64,000 bases of DNA. Source: Shimia haliotis (GTDB lineage: Bacteria > Pseudomonadota > Alphaproteobacteria > Rhodobacterales > Rhodobacteraceae). Location: NCBI RefSeq assembly GCF_900114415.1, contig NZ_FOSZ01000004.1, positions 62,001 to 126,000 on the forward strand, in the 5' to 3' direction. The position numbers were made by a program, and so were the translations under genes. Shown piece by piece: positions 11,190 through 19,993 of this stretch; position 1 is the stretch's first letter, and every line of letters begins with the position of its first letter. Under the pieces are notes generated by a model, which did no database searches, had not been told where the DNA came from, and saw only the letters and a program-made list of their open reading frames with translations.

Positions 11190-12722
11190 ATGCGCGGACC
11201 TCACAACATCATCCGACTGATCCGCACTGGTGCGACGCTGGAGCGGTCCGGCGCCATGAAGGTGGTTCTGGAAGCTTTCGAAGCCCCGCCCCTGATGCGT
11301 TTTGTGTTGCGCGGGCTGGCATGGCCGTTTCAATGGCTTGGCATCAAGGGCGATCCCGATGCGCCCCCCCTGCCCCGCGCCTTGACCGCGCTGGGACCGG
11401 CCTACATCAAATTCGGACAGGTTTTGTCCACCCGTCCGGATGTTGTGGGCGGCGATCTGGCCACCGAGCTGCGGGTGTTGCAGGACAAACTGCCGCCGTT
11501 TGACATTGCCACAGCGAAGGCCGAGGTCGAACGAGAGCTGGGACGCCCAGTGGACGAGATTTTCTCGGAGTTTTCGGAACCTGTGGCCGCTGCCTCTATT
11601 GCGCAGGTGCATCGCGCACGGCTGGCGGAAACCGGCGAGGAAGTGGCGGTTAAGATCCTGCGACCCGGTGTGGAAAAGGCGTTTCGTAAAGACATCGACG
11701 CCTTTTATTTTGCCGCAAATACCATCGAGTTCCTATCACCCGGATCCCGTCGGCTTCGGCCCCGCGATGTGATTGAACATTTCGACCATGGCGTTTCCTC
11801 CGAACTGGATCTGCGTTTGGAAAGCGCCTCCGCCAGCGAGTTTGCCGCAAATACTGTGGATGACGAAGGTTATCAGGTGCCTGCGGTGGTTTGGGAACAT
11901 TCCGCCAAGCGCGTCATGACGCTGGGTTGGGCCGAAGGCGTCCCTCTGGGAGACAATGACGCGCTGGACGCGGCCGGACACGACCGCCATGCGCTTGGCA
12001 GTCGGGTGTTGTCGCTGTTTCTGAACCATGCGCTGCGTGACGGATTTTTCCATGCAGATATGCATCAGGGCAATATGAAGGTTGCCGCAAATGGTGACAT
12101 CATCGCCTATGATTTCGGGATTATGGGACAGATCGACGAATACACCCGTCGGGTTTATGCCGAGATCCTCTACGGCTTCATCCAGCGCGACTACAAACGC
12201 GTGGCCGAGGTGCATTTCGAGGCCGGTTATGTGCCTGCCGATCAGGACGTGGACGAGTTTGCCCGCGCCCTGCGTGCCGTGGGCGAGCCGATTTTCGGCA
12301 TGGATGCGGACCGGATATCGATGGGTCGGCTGCTCAACTATCTGTTTGAAGTGACTGAACGTTTCGGCATGGCCACACGTACGGAGCTGATCCTTTTGCA
12401 ACGCACAATGGTGGTCGTCGAAGGCGTGTCCCGCTCGCTTGATCCACGAGTGAATATTTGGGATGTGGCGCAACCTGTTGTGGCCACATACATCGAACAA
12501 AGCATTGGCCCGCGCGCAGTTCTCAAGGATCTAACCAAGACCGCACGGGTTCTGGGTCGGTTCGGACCGCGCCTGCCGGGCTTGGTTGAAGCGGCGTTGA
12601 TGAAGCAAAACGAAACCCCAGTGCGGGATCAAAGCAAGGCCTGGCTTTGGGTATCGTTGGCGGGCGGAGGCGGTGCCTTGATCGGCGCGGCGGCCGTGTT
12701 TTGCGCGGTGTGGCTAATGTAG
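11190..12722 (+). CDS. ubiB: Ubiquinone biosynthesis protein UbiB (ABC1/ADCK kinase-like)
   Basis: Atypical kinase-like ATPase needed for ubiquinone biosynthesis. The 510-residue protein begins MRGPHNIIRLIRTGATLERSG; it has the family-specific KxGQ motif in YIKFGQVLSTRPD, the Ala-rich loop SIAQVHRA that replaces the glycine-rich loop, HADMHQGN as the catalytic-loop equivalent and DFG in AYDFGIMGQ. Two hydrophobic segments near the C-terminus (residues about 485-508) anchor it in the inner membrane. Preceded by ubiE. Confidence 0.95.
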   Translation: MRGPHNIIRLIRTGATLERSGAMKVVLEAFEAPPLMRFVLRGLAWPFQWLGIKGDPDAPPLPRALTALGPAYIKFGQVLSTRPDVVGGDLATELRVLQDKLPPFDIATAKAEVERELGRPVDEIFSEFSEPVAAASIAQVHRARLAETGEEVAVKILRPGVEKAFRKDIDAFYFAANTIEFLSPGSRRLRPRDVIEHFDHGVSSELDLRLESASASEFAANTVDDEGYQVPAVVWEHSAKRVMTLGWAEGVPLGDNDALDAAGHDRHALGSRVLSLFLNHALRDGFFHADMHQGNMKVAANGDIIAYDFGIMGQIDEYTRRVYAEILYGFIQRDYKRVAEVHFEAGYVPADQDVDEFARALRAVGEPIFGMDADRISMGRLLNYLFEVTERFGMATRTELILLQRTMVVVEGVSRSLDPRVNIWDVAQPVVATYIEQSIGPRAVLKDLTKTARVLGRFGPRLPGLVEAALMKQNETPVRDQSKAWLWVSLAGGGGALIGAAAVFCAVWLM

Positions 12723-12844
12723 CCATTGAAGCGCGTCAGGGCTCACGGCGAGAAACCTGACTTGACGGTCAACTTCCAAAATCGTGAGATCGTGACTTGC
12801 GTCCAATGCATTTTAAGGACGCGGTCACATTTTGCGGGGCTTTC

Positions 12845-14566
12845 ATGCTGAGCGTTTCTCCCGTTGGCGAGATCCAAACACCGACAGCGTTGATCCAGAC
12901 CATCTACGAGGTTGCGGTTGATCCCGACGCCTTTGACAGGTTGGTGGCACTGTGGGGCGACTACCTGCAGGAGACGATCGCCCCTGCTCCTATGCTGGAT
13001 CATTCAAGCCCCGCTCAGATTTCGCTGGAGGTGTCCTCACATCTGATGCGGTCGTTCGAAATATTAGACCGATTGGGGCGCACCGATATCGAAAAGACCG
13101 ACGCCCCCGGACCACAAATCTCGCCTCCGGAAATTGTGGTGACGCGGGAAGGAAAAATTCTATCCTGCTCTCATCGGGCAAAGATCACCCTTTTGGCGCA
13201 AATTGATGACAGCCTTTTTGGGTTGGACATGACACCGGAAAGCCGTCAGCGGTTGCAGATCGATCTGGCGGCCAGAGGAGAGCCGGAGAGCAGCGCGGTT
13301 TATGTGTTTTTTGACCGGACAGACGGGCATCCGCTGCCGATGGCCTTGGAAGCGCACCAAGAAGGCCAGTTCCTGCTGCGCGGTCTGCATGGGGCATGGA
13401 GCGAAGTGCATGATCGAATGCTGCGCCAAATGTTCGGATTGACCGATGCCGAAACACGGCTTGCCCGTGAATTGCTGACTGGAGTTGGACTAAAAGACAT
13501 TGCCGAGGCCACGGGGCGATCAATCGACACCCTGCGCACACAACTGAAAGCGATCCGGCGGAAAACCTATACCGCGAACCAACAACAGCTGGTTCGGATC
13601 ATGACCGGACTGGAGGCTTTGGTACGGGACCGGCCGGAGATGGCGCAGACCTGCCCGAGTGAGCATGGCGTCTTGCACCTTAGGGACGGGCGCAGGCTGG
13701 CGTATCGCTGCTTTGGGCCGGAGGATGGCAAACCCTGTCTGTTTATCCACAACATGCTGTCCGGTCCCGCGACCCTTGTGCCGATTGTTCCATTTCTGCA
13801 AACACTAGGATTGCGTCTGATATGTCCGTTGCGTCCGGGGTTTGGAGACAGCGATTTAGATCAGGTTTGCCTCGCCGATCCAGCGCAGGCCCCGACGCGG
13901 TTTGCTGAGGATGCGGTCCACCTTCTGGATCACCTTGGTCTCGGCCGTGTCGTTTGTGTGGGGTACATGTCAGGTGCAGTTTATGCGTTTCGGTTGGCCC
14001 AATGTTCGCCCGGCCGCATTGCGGCGGTGTTCACGGTGTCAGGTGCCGTGCCGATGTCACAGTTCGCGCAAATCCTGTCGATGAACACACGGCAAAAGAT
14101 TGTCGCGATGACCGCGCGGTTTGCCCCAGGAATGCTGCCTCCGATCCTGCGCGCCGGCATCGCCCAAATTGATGCCGGTGGCATTGACGCGTTTATTGAC
14201 GCCTTGCATCCGGAGGAATCCGCCGACCGAGCCCAGGCCCGCAGTCCGCAACATAGAGAGTTCCTGCACGAAGGGTATCGACAGGCCGTCACGCAGGGGC
14301 ACTTTGGCTTTGTCATAGACAGCCACCATGTCGTGCGCGACTGGTCAGATGTTTGTGTTCTTGGAGGGCAACCGGTCAGGATGATGCACGGATCAGACGA
14401 CCCCGCCGTCAGCGCCACAAGCGCCGCCCGATTTGCCAAGGATCACGGGTTTGGCTACCGCGAGTTTCCAAAGTGCGGGCAGCTTGTTCTTTTCGCCCGA
14501 ACCGAAGAGATTCTGACTGAACTCGCTGCTTTGGCGGATGCGGTCCTGCCTGCCAATCAAGGCTGA
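12845..14566 (+). CDS. LuxR-type regulator fused to a degenerate alpha/beta hydrolase
   Basis: Unusual fusion of about 573 residues. N-terminal region 1-195 has no recognised domain beyond the opening LIQTIYEVAVDPDAF seen in related LuxR proteins. Residues about 199-245 are a LuxR/FixJ helix-turn-helix (LTDAETRLARELLTG, DIAEATGRSIDTLRTQLKAI). Residues about 265-570 are an alpha/beta hydrolase. At the nucleophile elbow the expected G-x-S-x-G-G reads GYMSGA, with Met375 where Ser is expected, and the expected catalytic His near the C-terminus is Gln546 (CGQLVLF). The Asp loop HGSDDP is kept. It may therefore sense a ligand rather than hydrolyse one. Start uncertain: ATG 12806 and TTG 12797 are also in frame. 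Confidence 0.8.
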   Translation: MLSVSPVGEIQTPTALIQTIYEVAVDPDAFDRLVALWGDYLQETIAPAPMLDHSSPAQISLEVSSHLMRSFEILDRLGRTDIEKTDAPGPQISPPEIVVTREGKILSCSHRAKITLLAQIDDSLFGLDMTPESRQRLQIDLAARGEPESSAVYVFFDRTDGHPLPMALEAHQEGQFLLRGLHGAWSEVHDRMLRQMFGLTDAETRLARELLTGVGLKDIAEATGRSIDTLRTQLKAIRRKTYTANQQQLVRIMTGLEALVRDRPEMAQTCPSEHGVLHLRDGRRLAYRCFGPEDGKPCLFIHNMLSGPATLVPIVPFLQTLGLRLICPLRPGFGDSDLDQVCLADPAQAPTRFAEDAVHLLDHLGLGRVVCVGYMSGAVYAFRLAQCSPGRIAAVFTVSGAVPMSQFAQILSMNTRQKIVAMTARFAPGMLPPILRAGIAQIDAGGIDAFIDALHPEESADRAQARSPQHREFLHEGYRQAVTQGHFGFVIDSHHVVRDWSDVCVLGGQPVRMMHGSDDPAVSATSAARFAKDHGFGYREFPKCGQLVLFARTEEILTELAALADAVLPANQG

Positions 14567-14666
14567 TCCAAGGTCTGCAAAAACTACGGTTTTCCAGAAC
14601 TTTCGAACCCCAAGTAAGGCTTTCCCTACCGAATTTCGCCTTAAAAACAAGGGAGATTACCACCCT

Positions 14667-14686
14667 CATACCCTGTTGGGGGTATG
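14667..14686. promoter_or_regulatory. CATACCC/GGGTATG palindrome upstream of small membrane gene
   Basis: Perfect 7 bp inverted repeat CATACCC-N6-GGGTATG between the LuxR-hydrolase gene and the small membrane protein gene, 53 bp before the latter's start. It lacks a following T-run, so an operator is more likely than a terminator. Whether the neighbouring LuxR-type protein binds it is unknown. Confidence 0.3.
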
Positions 14687-14738
14687 ACGATATCAGCATC
14701 TCGAACGTAAGCTGCACTGGCAAACAGGGAGTGGTTTT

Positions 14739-15074
14739 GTGTACGAGTTTATAGATATGATCAGGCAATATCCCGACATCCTGCAGAAGGTCGGTGTATT
14801 TGGGTTTTCCCTGTATATTTTGGCATTCACATGTTTGCAGACAGGCAAGGTTTGCGGCAACAGCGCACTCTATACCGGATTGGTTGTTTGCGCGGCATCC
14901 TGTGTCCTGATCAGTTTGGCATCCGCCTTCAACCTCGCCGCGTTTCTGATCCAGTCAAGCTATGTCTTGATTGGAGTGTTCGGACTGGCGAGGCGGTTTG
15001 CGAAATGGCGATCGGACCGCGCTGCGGCCCGCGCCAGCCCTTTCCCCAGACGGGTGGTCAATTCAGGGCTTTGA
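14739..15074 (+). CDS. Small membrane protein, CBU_0592-like
   Basis: A 111-residue protein with three predicted membrane helices (about residues 17-33, 46-63 and 68-86), followed by a basic tail. The pattern DILQKVGVFGFSLYILAF then N-S-A-x-Y then S-A-F-N-L-A-A resembles the CBU_0592 family of small bacterial membrane proteins of unknown function. The start is GTG 14739 with GGGAG about 8 bp upstream. It is followed by a strong terminator at 15141-15164. Function unknown. Confidence 0.6.
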   Translation: MYEFIDMIRQYPDILQKVGVFGFSLYILAFTCLQTGKVCGNSALYTGLVVCAASCVLISLASAFNLAAFLIQSSYVLIGVFGLARRFAKWRSDRAAARASPFPRRVVNSGL

Positions 15075-15140
15075 AGAGTAACGAGTGACCTCTCCTGGTC
15101 GGCACGGTGTTGGCTCCCCTTCACGTACCGGCAGGAAAAG

Positions 15141-15164
15141 CCCCGGCTTCGGTCGGGGTTTTTT
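15141..15164 (+). terminator. Intrinsic terminator after the small membrane gene
   Basis: Seven-pair stem CCCCGGC / GTCGGGG (one G-T pair) closed by a TTCG tetraloop and followed by six T residues. It lies 67 bp after the stop of the upstream gene. The 66 bp between contain CCTCTCCT, a sequence complementary to Shine-Dalgarno sites, so a small RNA ending here is possible. Confidence 0.85.
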
Positions 15165-15260
15165 ATGTGTGATCTATTCGCTTGACGGACATCAATGCCT
15201 CTGCGCGTGCTGACGGTTAGAGGTCATGCAACAAAATCGCCGGAGGTCATCGAAAGCAGT

Positions 15261-16415
15261 ATGAAACGCGTATTTGGCGAAGGGTTTCGCATCTTCTTTC
15301 TGGCAGCTGGAGTCATTGGTGCGGTGGCCGGGCTTTTATGGACCTATTGGGTTGCTTCCGGCGCGGGCTTGCTTCCGGTCATGCAGGACATACCGACACA
15401 GTGGCACGCCCATGAAATGATCTTTGGCTATGGGGTAGCTGCTGTCGGCGGGTTTTTCCTCACGGCTGTGCCGAACTGGACGAATACGGACGGCGCCAAG
15501 ACCGCATTTGTTGTGACGGTCTTCGGGCTTTGGCTGGTGGGGCGGTTGACGGTCTGGTCCATGCCTTTGCTGCCACCGATGACTGTGATGGTTCTTGATC
15601 TGCTGTTTGTGCCGGTTCTGGCGGTGAAGATACTTTCGCAACTTCTCAAGCGCCCCAAACCCCAAAACATGGTTTTCCTGACAATGCTCTGTGCCCTATG
15701 GGTTGCCAATGGGTTGGTGCATCTGGAATGGATTGGCGCCACAGACGACACCGCAGCCACAGGTCTGAGGGCGGGTCTTTTGGCATTGGCAGGTTTGATC
15801 GCGGTTCTGGGAGGGCGGGTCACACCAGCGTTTACCCGCAATGCGATGAAACGGGACGGTGTGCCCGAAGCGCAGTGGCCGCAAACGCCGGATTGGACAC
15901 AGAAAGTTTCAATGACGCTGGCGCTGGGCATGCCTTGGGTGGTGATGATCGCACCGCCGGTAATAGCGGGATGTTGGATCGGCCTTCTGGGTCTTGTTCA
16001 AATTCCAAGACAAGCTCGGTGGCGCGGATTGGCAACGGGGAAGGAGCCCTTGATTTGGTCACTGCATCTCAGCATGGCCCTGCTGGCGCTGGGGCTTATC
16101 TTATGGGGTCTGGCGACCTTTGATATCGGTACAGAAACCGCTGCGATCCATGTGCTCGGCATCGGTGCCGTTGGTGGAATGACGGTGGCCGTGATGAGCC
16201 GCGCCGCGCTTGGGCATACCGGACGGCCATTGACCACATCACCCGCATTTTCGGCGGTTTACGCCCTGATGGCCGGTGCTGTTGTGCTGCGTTGGATTGG
16301 TCAATCCGAACCCTTGGCCCTGGTGGCCGCTGGGGTGTCTTGGACAACCGCGCTTGTGATTTTTTGCGTCGCACTTTGGCCCATAATCTCGCGCCCACGC
16401 GTGGATCGCGGATAG
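15261..16415 (+). CDS. NnrS family membrane protein
   Basis: A 384-residue protein with about twelve hydrophobic helices. The features HAHEMIFGYGVAAVGGFFLTAVPNW and the later AIHVLGIGAVGGMT and MSRAALGHTGR match NnrS, a heme- and copper-containing membrane protein linked to nitric oxide resistance and to denitrification regulons. ATG 15261 (MKRVFGEGFRIFF) is chosen; GGAGG lies 14 bp upstream. An in-frame ATG at 15195 adds 22 poorly conserved residues. No denitrification gene is in the window. It is convergent with dapA. Confidence 0.85.
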   Translation: MKRVFGEGFRIFFLAAGVIGAVAGLLWTYWVASGAGLLPVMQDIPTQWHAHEMIFGYGVAAVGGFFLTAVPNWTNTDGAKTAFVVTVFGLWLVGRLTVWSMPLLPPMTVMVLDLLFVPVLAVKILSQLLKRPKPQNMVFLTMLCALWVANGLVHLEWIGATDDTAATGLRAGLLALAGLIAVLGGRVTPAFTRNAMKRDGVPEAQWPQTPDWTQKVSMTLALGMPWVVMIAPPVIAGCWIGLLGLVQIPRQARWRGLATGKEPLIWSLHLSMALLALGLILWGLATFDIGTETAAIHVLGIGAVGGMTVAVMSRAALGHTGRPLTTSPAFSAVYALMAGAVVLRWIGQSEPLALVAAGVSWTTALVIFCVALWPIISRPRVDRG

Positions 16416-16436
16416 GCTCATGCCAAAGGCATGAGC
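16416..16436. repeat. Hairpin between convergent nnrS-like gene and dapA
   Basis: Perfect 9 bp inverted repeat GCTCATGCC-AAA-GGCATGAGC directly after the NnrS-like stop codon, without a following T-run. A second GC-rich pair (CCCGCCC near 16438, GGGGCGGG near 16480) lies downstream. The 96 bp gap is convergent, so this probably helps end transcripts from either side. Confidence 0.5.
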
Positions 16437-16511
16437 CCCGCCCAACGATTTGGCGTCAACGGCGGAGCTGTTGGTGTCAAAGGGGCGGGAGCCCCCTTGA
16501 GCAAAGTTCAG

Positions 16512-17387
16512 TTAGTTCAAAAGACCTGCGTGACGCATGGCGTCATCCATCAACGCCTTGGTCTCGTCTGTCAGGCCGGTCAGCGGCAGCCGAACTTCAT
16601 CAGAGCAAAGTCCCAAACGGGACATGCCGTATTTTGCCCCCACAAGACCGGGCTCGGCAAACACAGCCTGATGCAGCGGCATCAGCTTGTCCTGTAGTTC
16701 CAGCGCTTTGGCATAGTCACCTTCCAGCGTGGCCGCTTGGAATTCGGCACACAGGCGCGGAGCGACGTTGGCGGTGACGGAAATACAGCCAACACCGCCA
16801 TGCGCGTTGAAGCCCAGCGCGGTGGCGTCTTCACCGGACAACTGAATGAAGTCCTTGCCGCAGGTGATGCGCTGTTGCGGCACGCGCGACAGATCACCGG
16901 TGGCGTCTTTCACGCCTACGATGCGCTCCAACTTGGACAGCTCACCCATGGTTTCAGGCGACATGTCGACCACAGAGCGGCCCGGAATGTTGTAGATGAT
17001 GATCGGCAAAGAGCAGCAATCATGAATCGCGGTAAAATGCGCCACCAGACCGCGCTGGGTCGGTTTGTTGTAATAAGGCGTCACCACAAGAATCGCATCG
17101 GCACCCACCTTCTCGGCATGCTGCGCAAGGCCGATGGCCTCAAGTGTGTTGTTGCTGCCGGCGCCGGCAATCACCGGAACCCGACCGGCAGAGGCGCGCA
17201 CAACTTCTTCGACCACCGCTTCGTGTTCGGCATGTGTCAGGGTGGGGCTTTCACCGGTGGTGCCAACAGGCACAAAACCGTTGCTGCCTTCGCCAATATG
17301 CCACTCGACCAGTTTCTTAAGCGCTTCCAAATCCAGCTCGCCGTTCGTGAACGGCGTGACGAGTGCGGGGAATGACCCTTTGAACAT
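16512..17387 (-). CDS. dapA: 4-hydroxy-tetrahydrodipicolinate synthase
   Basis: First committed enzyme of lysine and diaminopimelate synthesis, condensing pyruvate with aspartate semialdehyde. The 291-residue protein starts [13 protein letters not shown] (ATG 17385-17387, with AAAGGAG 7 bp upstream; an upstream in-frame ATG is rejected). It shows GTTGESPTL, the [10 protein letters not shown] loop, Tyr in YNIPGRS and the Schiff-base Lys in GVKDATGD. These match true DapA better than the paralogue at 39965. Divergent from the lytic transglycosylase gene. Confidence 0.94.
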   Translation of the reverse strand: MFKGSFPALVTPFTNGELDLEALKKLVEWHIGEGSNGFVPVGTTGESPTLTHAEHEAVVEEVVRASAGRVPVIAGAGSNNTLEAIGLAQHAEKVGADAILVVTPYYNKPTQRGLVAHFTAIHDCCSLPIIIYNIPGRSVVDMSPETMGELSKLERIVGVKDATGDLSRVPQQRITCGKDFIQLSGEDATALGFNAHGGVGCISVTANVAPRLCAEFQAATLEGDYAKALELQDKLMPLHQAVFAEPGLVGAKYGMSRLGLCSDEVRLPLTGLTDETKALMDDAMRHAGLLN

Positions 17388-17546
17388 GACACGCTCCTTT
17401 TTCTGCGTAGCTGGGCGGAATTGCCCGTATGAAATCGCGCGGACCCTAGCGGGAAGCCGCCGTCTTGCCAAGATTGTGAGTTGTGGCAAACGGGGCCGCG
17501 TTTTACCGTGCGAGCTCTATCCTGTCTGACATTGGAAATTGCAAGC

Positions 17547-19499
17547 ATGTTGCGTTCTTTTCCGGCCCTTTGTCTTGCCGTTGGGGTCACTTTGAGCGGC
17601 GTTGGCGGCGCACGTGCCGATTTGGGCGCCGCGATGGATGCAGTGCGCGCGCGCGATTGGGCAGCTGCGACTGCAGAGGTGCGCGGCGAAAGCCAGATTG
17701 CAAAGGACATTGTCGAGTGGCATCGCCTGCGCGCCGGACAAGGGCAGCCGGACGAGGTGTTGGCATTTCTGAACCGGCGCGGGGATTGGCCCGGCCTGCC
17801 TTATTTGCGCAAGCAATCAGAGGAAGCCTTCTTTGGTGTGAGTCACGAAATGGCCATGTCATTTTATGTGCATGGCAGCCCGCAAACCGCTCAGGGCGCG
17901 CTCACTCAGGCAGAGGTTTTGGCGCATGCGGGCGAAGAGGGCACTGCTCAAGCCGGCATCGTTCTGGCATGGCGCACCATGCCAATGGATAGCCAAACGC
18001 AGGGGGTCTATCTGGACCGCTATGGGAAACTGTTGGCTGATCATCACACTGCACGGCTGGATAGCATGCTGTGGAAGGGGTGGAAGGAAAATGCCCGTCG
18101 CATGTATCGCTTTGTGCCCGAAAGTTGGGTGGCCCTTGCGCAAGCGCGGATTGCCTTGCGGGATCGGGCAGCGGGTGTGGACGGGTTGATCGAAGCCGTA
18201 CCGGCCGCCCTGCAAGACAATCCCGGACTGGCCTATGAACGGTTTGTCTGGCGGCACCGCAAGGGTTTGGACGACCGCGCAATCGAGCTTCTTCTGGCGC
18301 GATCCAAGGCTGGAACATTGGGCGAGCCCGAGCAATGGGCGCAACGGCGTCGATCCCTGATCCGGTCGCAGATGCGGGCGGGCAACTATCAAACGGCCTA
18401 TGATCTGGCTTCTGTTCACGGCATGGCGCCGGATGCGGGCTATGGGTTTTCCGATTGCGAATGGCTTGCGGGCTATATGGCGCTGCGGTTTTTGAACCAG
18501 CCCGATATCGCCGCGGCGCATTTCGTGCGATTTGCGCAATCCGTGGAAACACCGATTTCTCTTGGGCGCGCGGGATACTGGCTTGGCCGTGCCTATGAGG
18601 CGATGGGCGACACGGCCACAGCCAAGCAAGCTTTTGTGGCCGGCGCGGCGCATCAGACAAGTTTCTATGGATTGTTGGCGGCAGAAAAAGGTGGTGTAGC
18701 GCCGGATCAGGCGTTGCGAGGGGACGAAGCGTTCCCTGATTGGCGCGAAGCGGCGTGGACAACGTCGAGCGTGCATCAGGCCGCAAAGATGTTGCTTGAT
18801 GCCGGTGAGTTGTCGCTGGCGGAACGGTTCTGGATTCACCTGAGTGAACGGTTGGACCGTCCCGGTCTGGGACAGATGGGTGAAATGGCGCAGGATCTCG
18901 GCCAGCCGCATATCGCGGTGATGCTGGGAAAGGCAATCGTCAAGCGCGGCATCACCTTGCCGGGGCCTTATTACCCGTTGCACCCGCTGGTTTCACAGGA
19001 TTTGCCCGTGGCGGATGAATTGTCACTGGCCATCGCGCGGCGTGAGAGCGAATTCGATCCGGTTGTGGTCAGTCACGCGGGCGCCCGTGGGTTGATGCAA
19101 TTGATGCCAGGCACCGCGCGGGATGTGTCGCGAGAGATTGGCGAGGCCTACGTGTTGGGCAATCTGACCGCGGACCCCAAATACAACGCCCGCTTGGGGA
19201 GTGCCTATCTGGCGGGGTTGGCCGAGCAGTTTGACGGCAACATCATCATGATTTCGGCGGGCTACAATGCAGGACCACATCGTCCGACACGCTGGATGGT
19301 CAAAAATGGCGACCCGCGCGGGGGATCGGTGGAGGCTATGGTAGACTGGATCGAAATGATCCCGTTTAACGAAACGCGAAACTACGTAATGCGGGTGTCC
19401 GAAAGCCTGCCCGTCTATCGCGCGCGGCTGGGGAAATCCGCCTTGCCGGTGCCGTTCGGACAGGAGATCACCGGCGGGACAATTCGTGTGATCCGCTAG
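17547..19499 (+). CDS. Soluble lytic murein transglycosylase (Slt70-like)
   Basis: Periplasmic enzyme that cleaves peptidoglycan to 1,6-anhydromuropeptides. The 650-residue protein has a Sec signal peptide (MLRSFPALCLAVGVTLSGVG, cleavage near GARA/DLG), a long alpha-helical superhelix at about 30-470, and a C-terminal GEWL/SLT domain with the catalytic Glu500 in RRESEFDP, followed by GARGLMQLMPGTA and GYNAGPHR. The ATG at 17547 is preferred over 17481 because the signal peptide begins there. It diverges from dapA and converges on the DUF6505 gene. Confidence 0.92.
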   Translation: MLRSFPALCLAVGVTLSGVGGARADLGAAMDAVRARDWAAATAEVRGESQIAKDIVEWHRLRAGQGQPDEVLAFLNRRGDWPGLPYLRKQSEEAFFGVSHEMAMSFYVHGSPQTAQGALTQAEVLAHAGEEGTAQAGIVLAWRTMPMDSQTQGVYLDRYGKLLADHHTARLDSMLWKGWKENARRMYRFVPESWVALAQARIALRDRAAGVDGLIEAVPAALQDNPGLAYERFVWRHRKGLDDRAIELLLARSKAGTLGEPEQWAQRRRSLIRSQMRAGNYQTAYDLASVHGMAPDAGYGFSDCEWLAGYMALRFLNQPDIAAAHFVRFAQSVETPISLGRAGYWLGRAYEAMGDTATAKQAFVAGAAHQTSFYGLLAAEKGGVAPDQALRGDEAFPDWREAAWTTSSVHQAAKMLLDAGELSLAERFWIHLSERLDRPGLGQMGEMAQDLGQPHIAVMLGKAIVKRGITLPGPYYPLHPLVSQDLPVADELSLAIARRESEFDPVVVSHAGARGLMQLMPGTARDVSREIGEAYVLGNLTADPKYNARLGSAYLAGLAEQFDGNIIMISAGYNAGPHRPTRWMVKNGDPRGGSVEAMVDWIEMIPFNETRNYVMRVSESLPVYRARLGKSALPVPFGQEITGGTIRVIR

Positions 19500-19513
19500 C
19501 AGCCTTGACTGCC

Positions 19514-19993
19514 CTACTCTTCCGGCACCGAATGAACGGCAAATTGGTCAAGCTCTGCTTCGGCGGGTTTGATTGACCTGAACTGTTCGCGGACCCCTGT
19601 TTCCGTCAACTCGCGACTGACTGTCAAAAGCGTGTTGGGGTCATGTTCGTCGCACATCTCGATCATATGGCGCAGTTCGTCTTTGGCGACGGGCAGTGCG
19701 GCCTCCAGAGATGGTGCGCCGTAGAGATCCACAAAATGTTGGGCGAGGGCCTGCTCCAAGGCGGCCAACTCGCTTTGTTCAATCGCAGTCACAGCAACGA
19801 AGGTCACGCGCCCGAAGGTTTCAATGCCGAGCCAGCCGTTGGCAAAAGCCTGACGCGCCTTGCCTGTCAGGTCGCCTTCGCCCCAGTTGGAGAACTCAAA
19901 CCCGCCGCTGATGGCCCATTCGCCGGTGCGGGCGGGATTGAAGAAGATGCGTTGATCGCTTTCGTCAAAATGGATCGCGCGGGCGAGATGCAT
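19514..19993 (-). CDS. DUF6505 family protein
   Basis: A 159-residue soluble protein without a signal peptide. The opening MHLARAIHFDESDQRIFF and the following ARTGEWAISGGFEFSNW resemble DUF6505 proteins of Rhodobacterales. Function unknown. Its ATG overlaps the stop of the upstream BPL/LPL-like gene by one base (TGATG), so translation is probably coupled. It ends the four-gene operon DUF6494-Mrp-BPL/LPL-DUF6505, which sits beside formate dehydrogenase genes; an accessory role in metalloenzyme maturation is an inference only. Confidence 0.75.
   Translation of the reverse strand: MHLARAIHFDESDQRIFFNPARTGEWAISGGFEFSNWGEGDLTGKARQAFANGWLGIETFGRVTFVAVTAIEQSELAALEQALAQHFVDLYGAPSLEAALPVAKDELRHMIEMCDEHDPNTLLTVSRELTETGVREQFRSIKPAEAELDQFAVHSVPEE

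Noticed and set aside
17885-18983. Long minus-strand open frames within the lytic transglycosylase gene
   Set aside because: They are antisense to a complete signal-peptide-bearing protein with catalytic motifs and show no family features.
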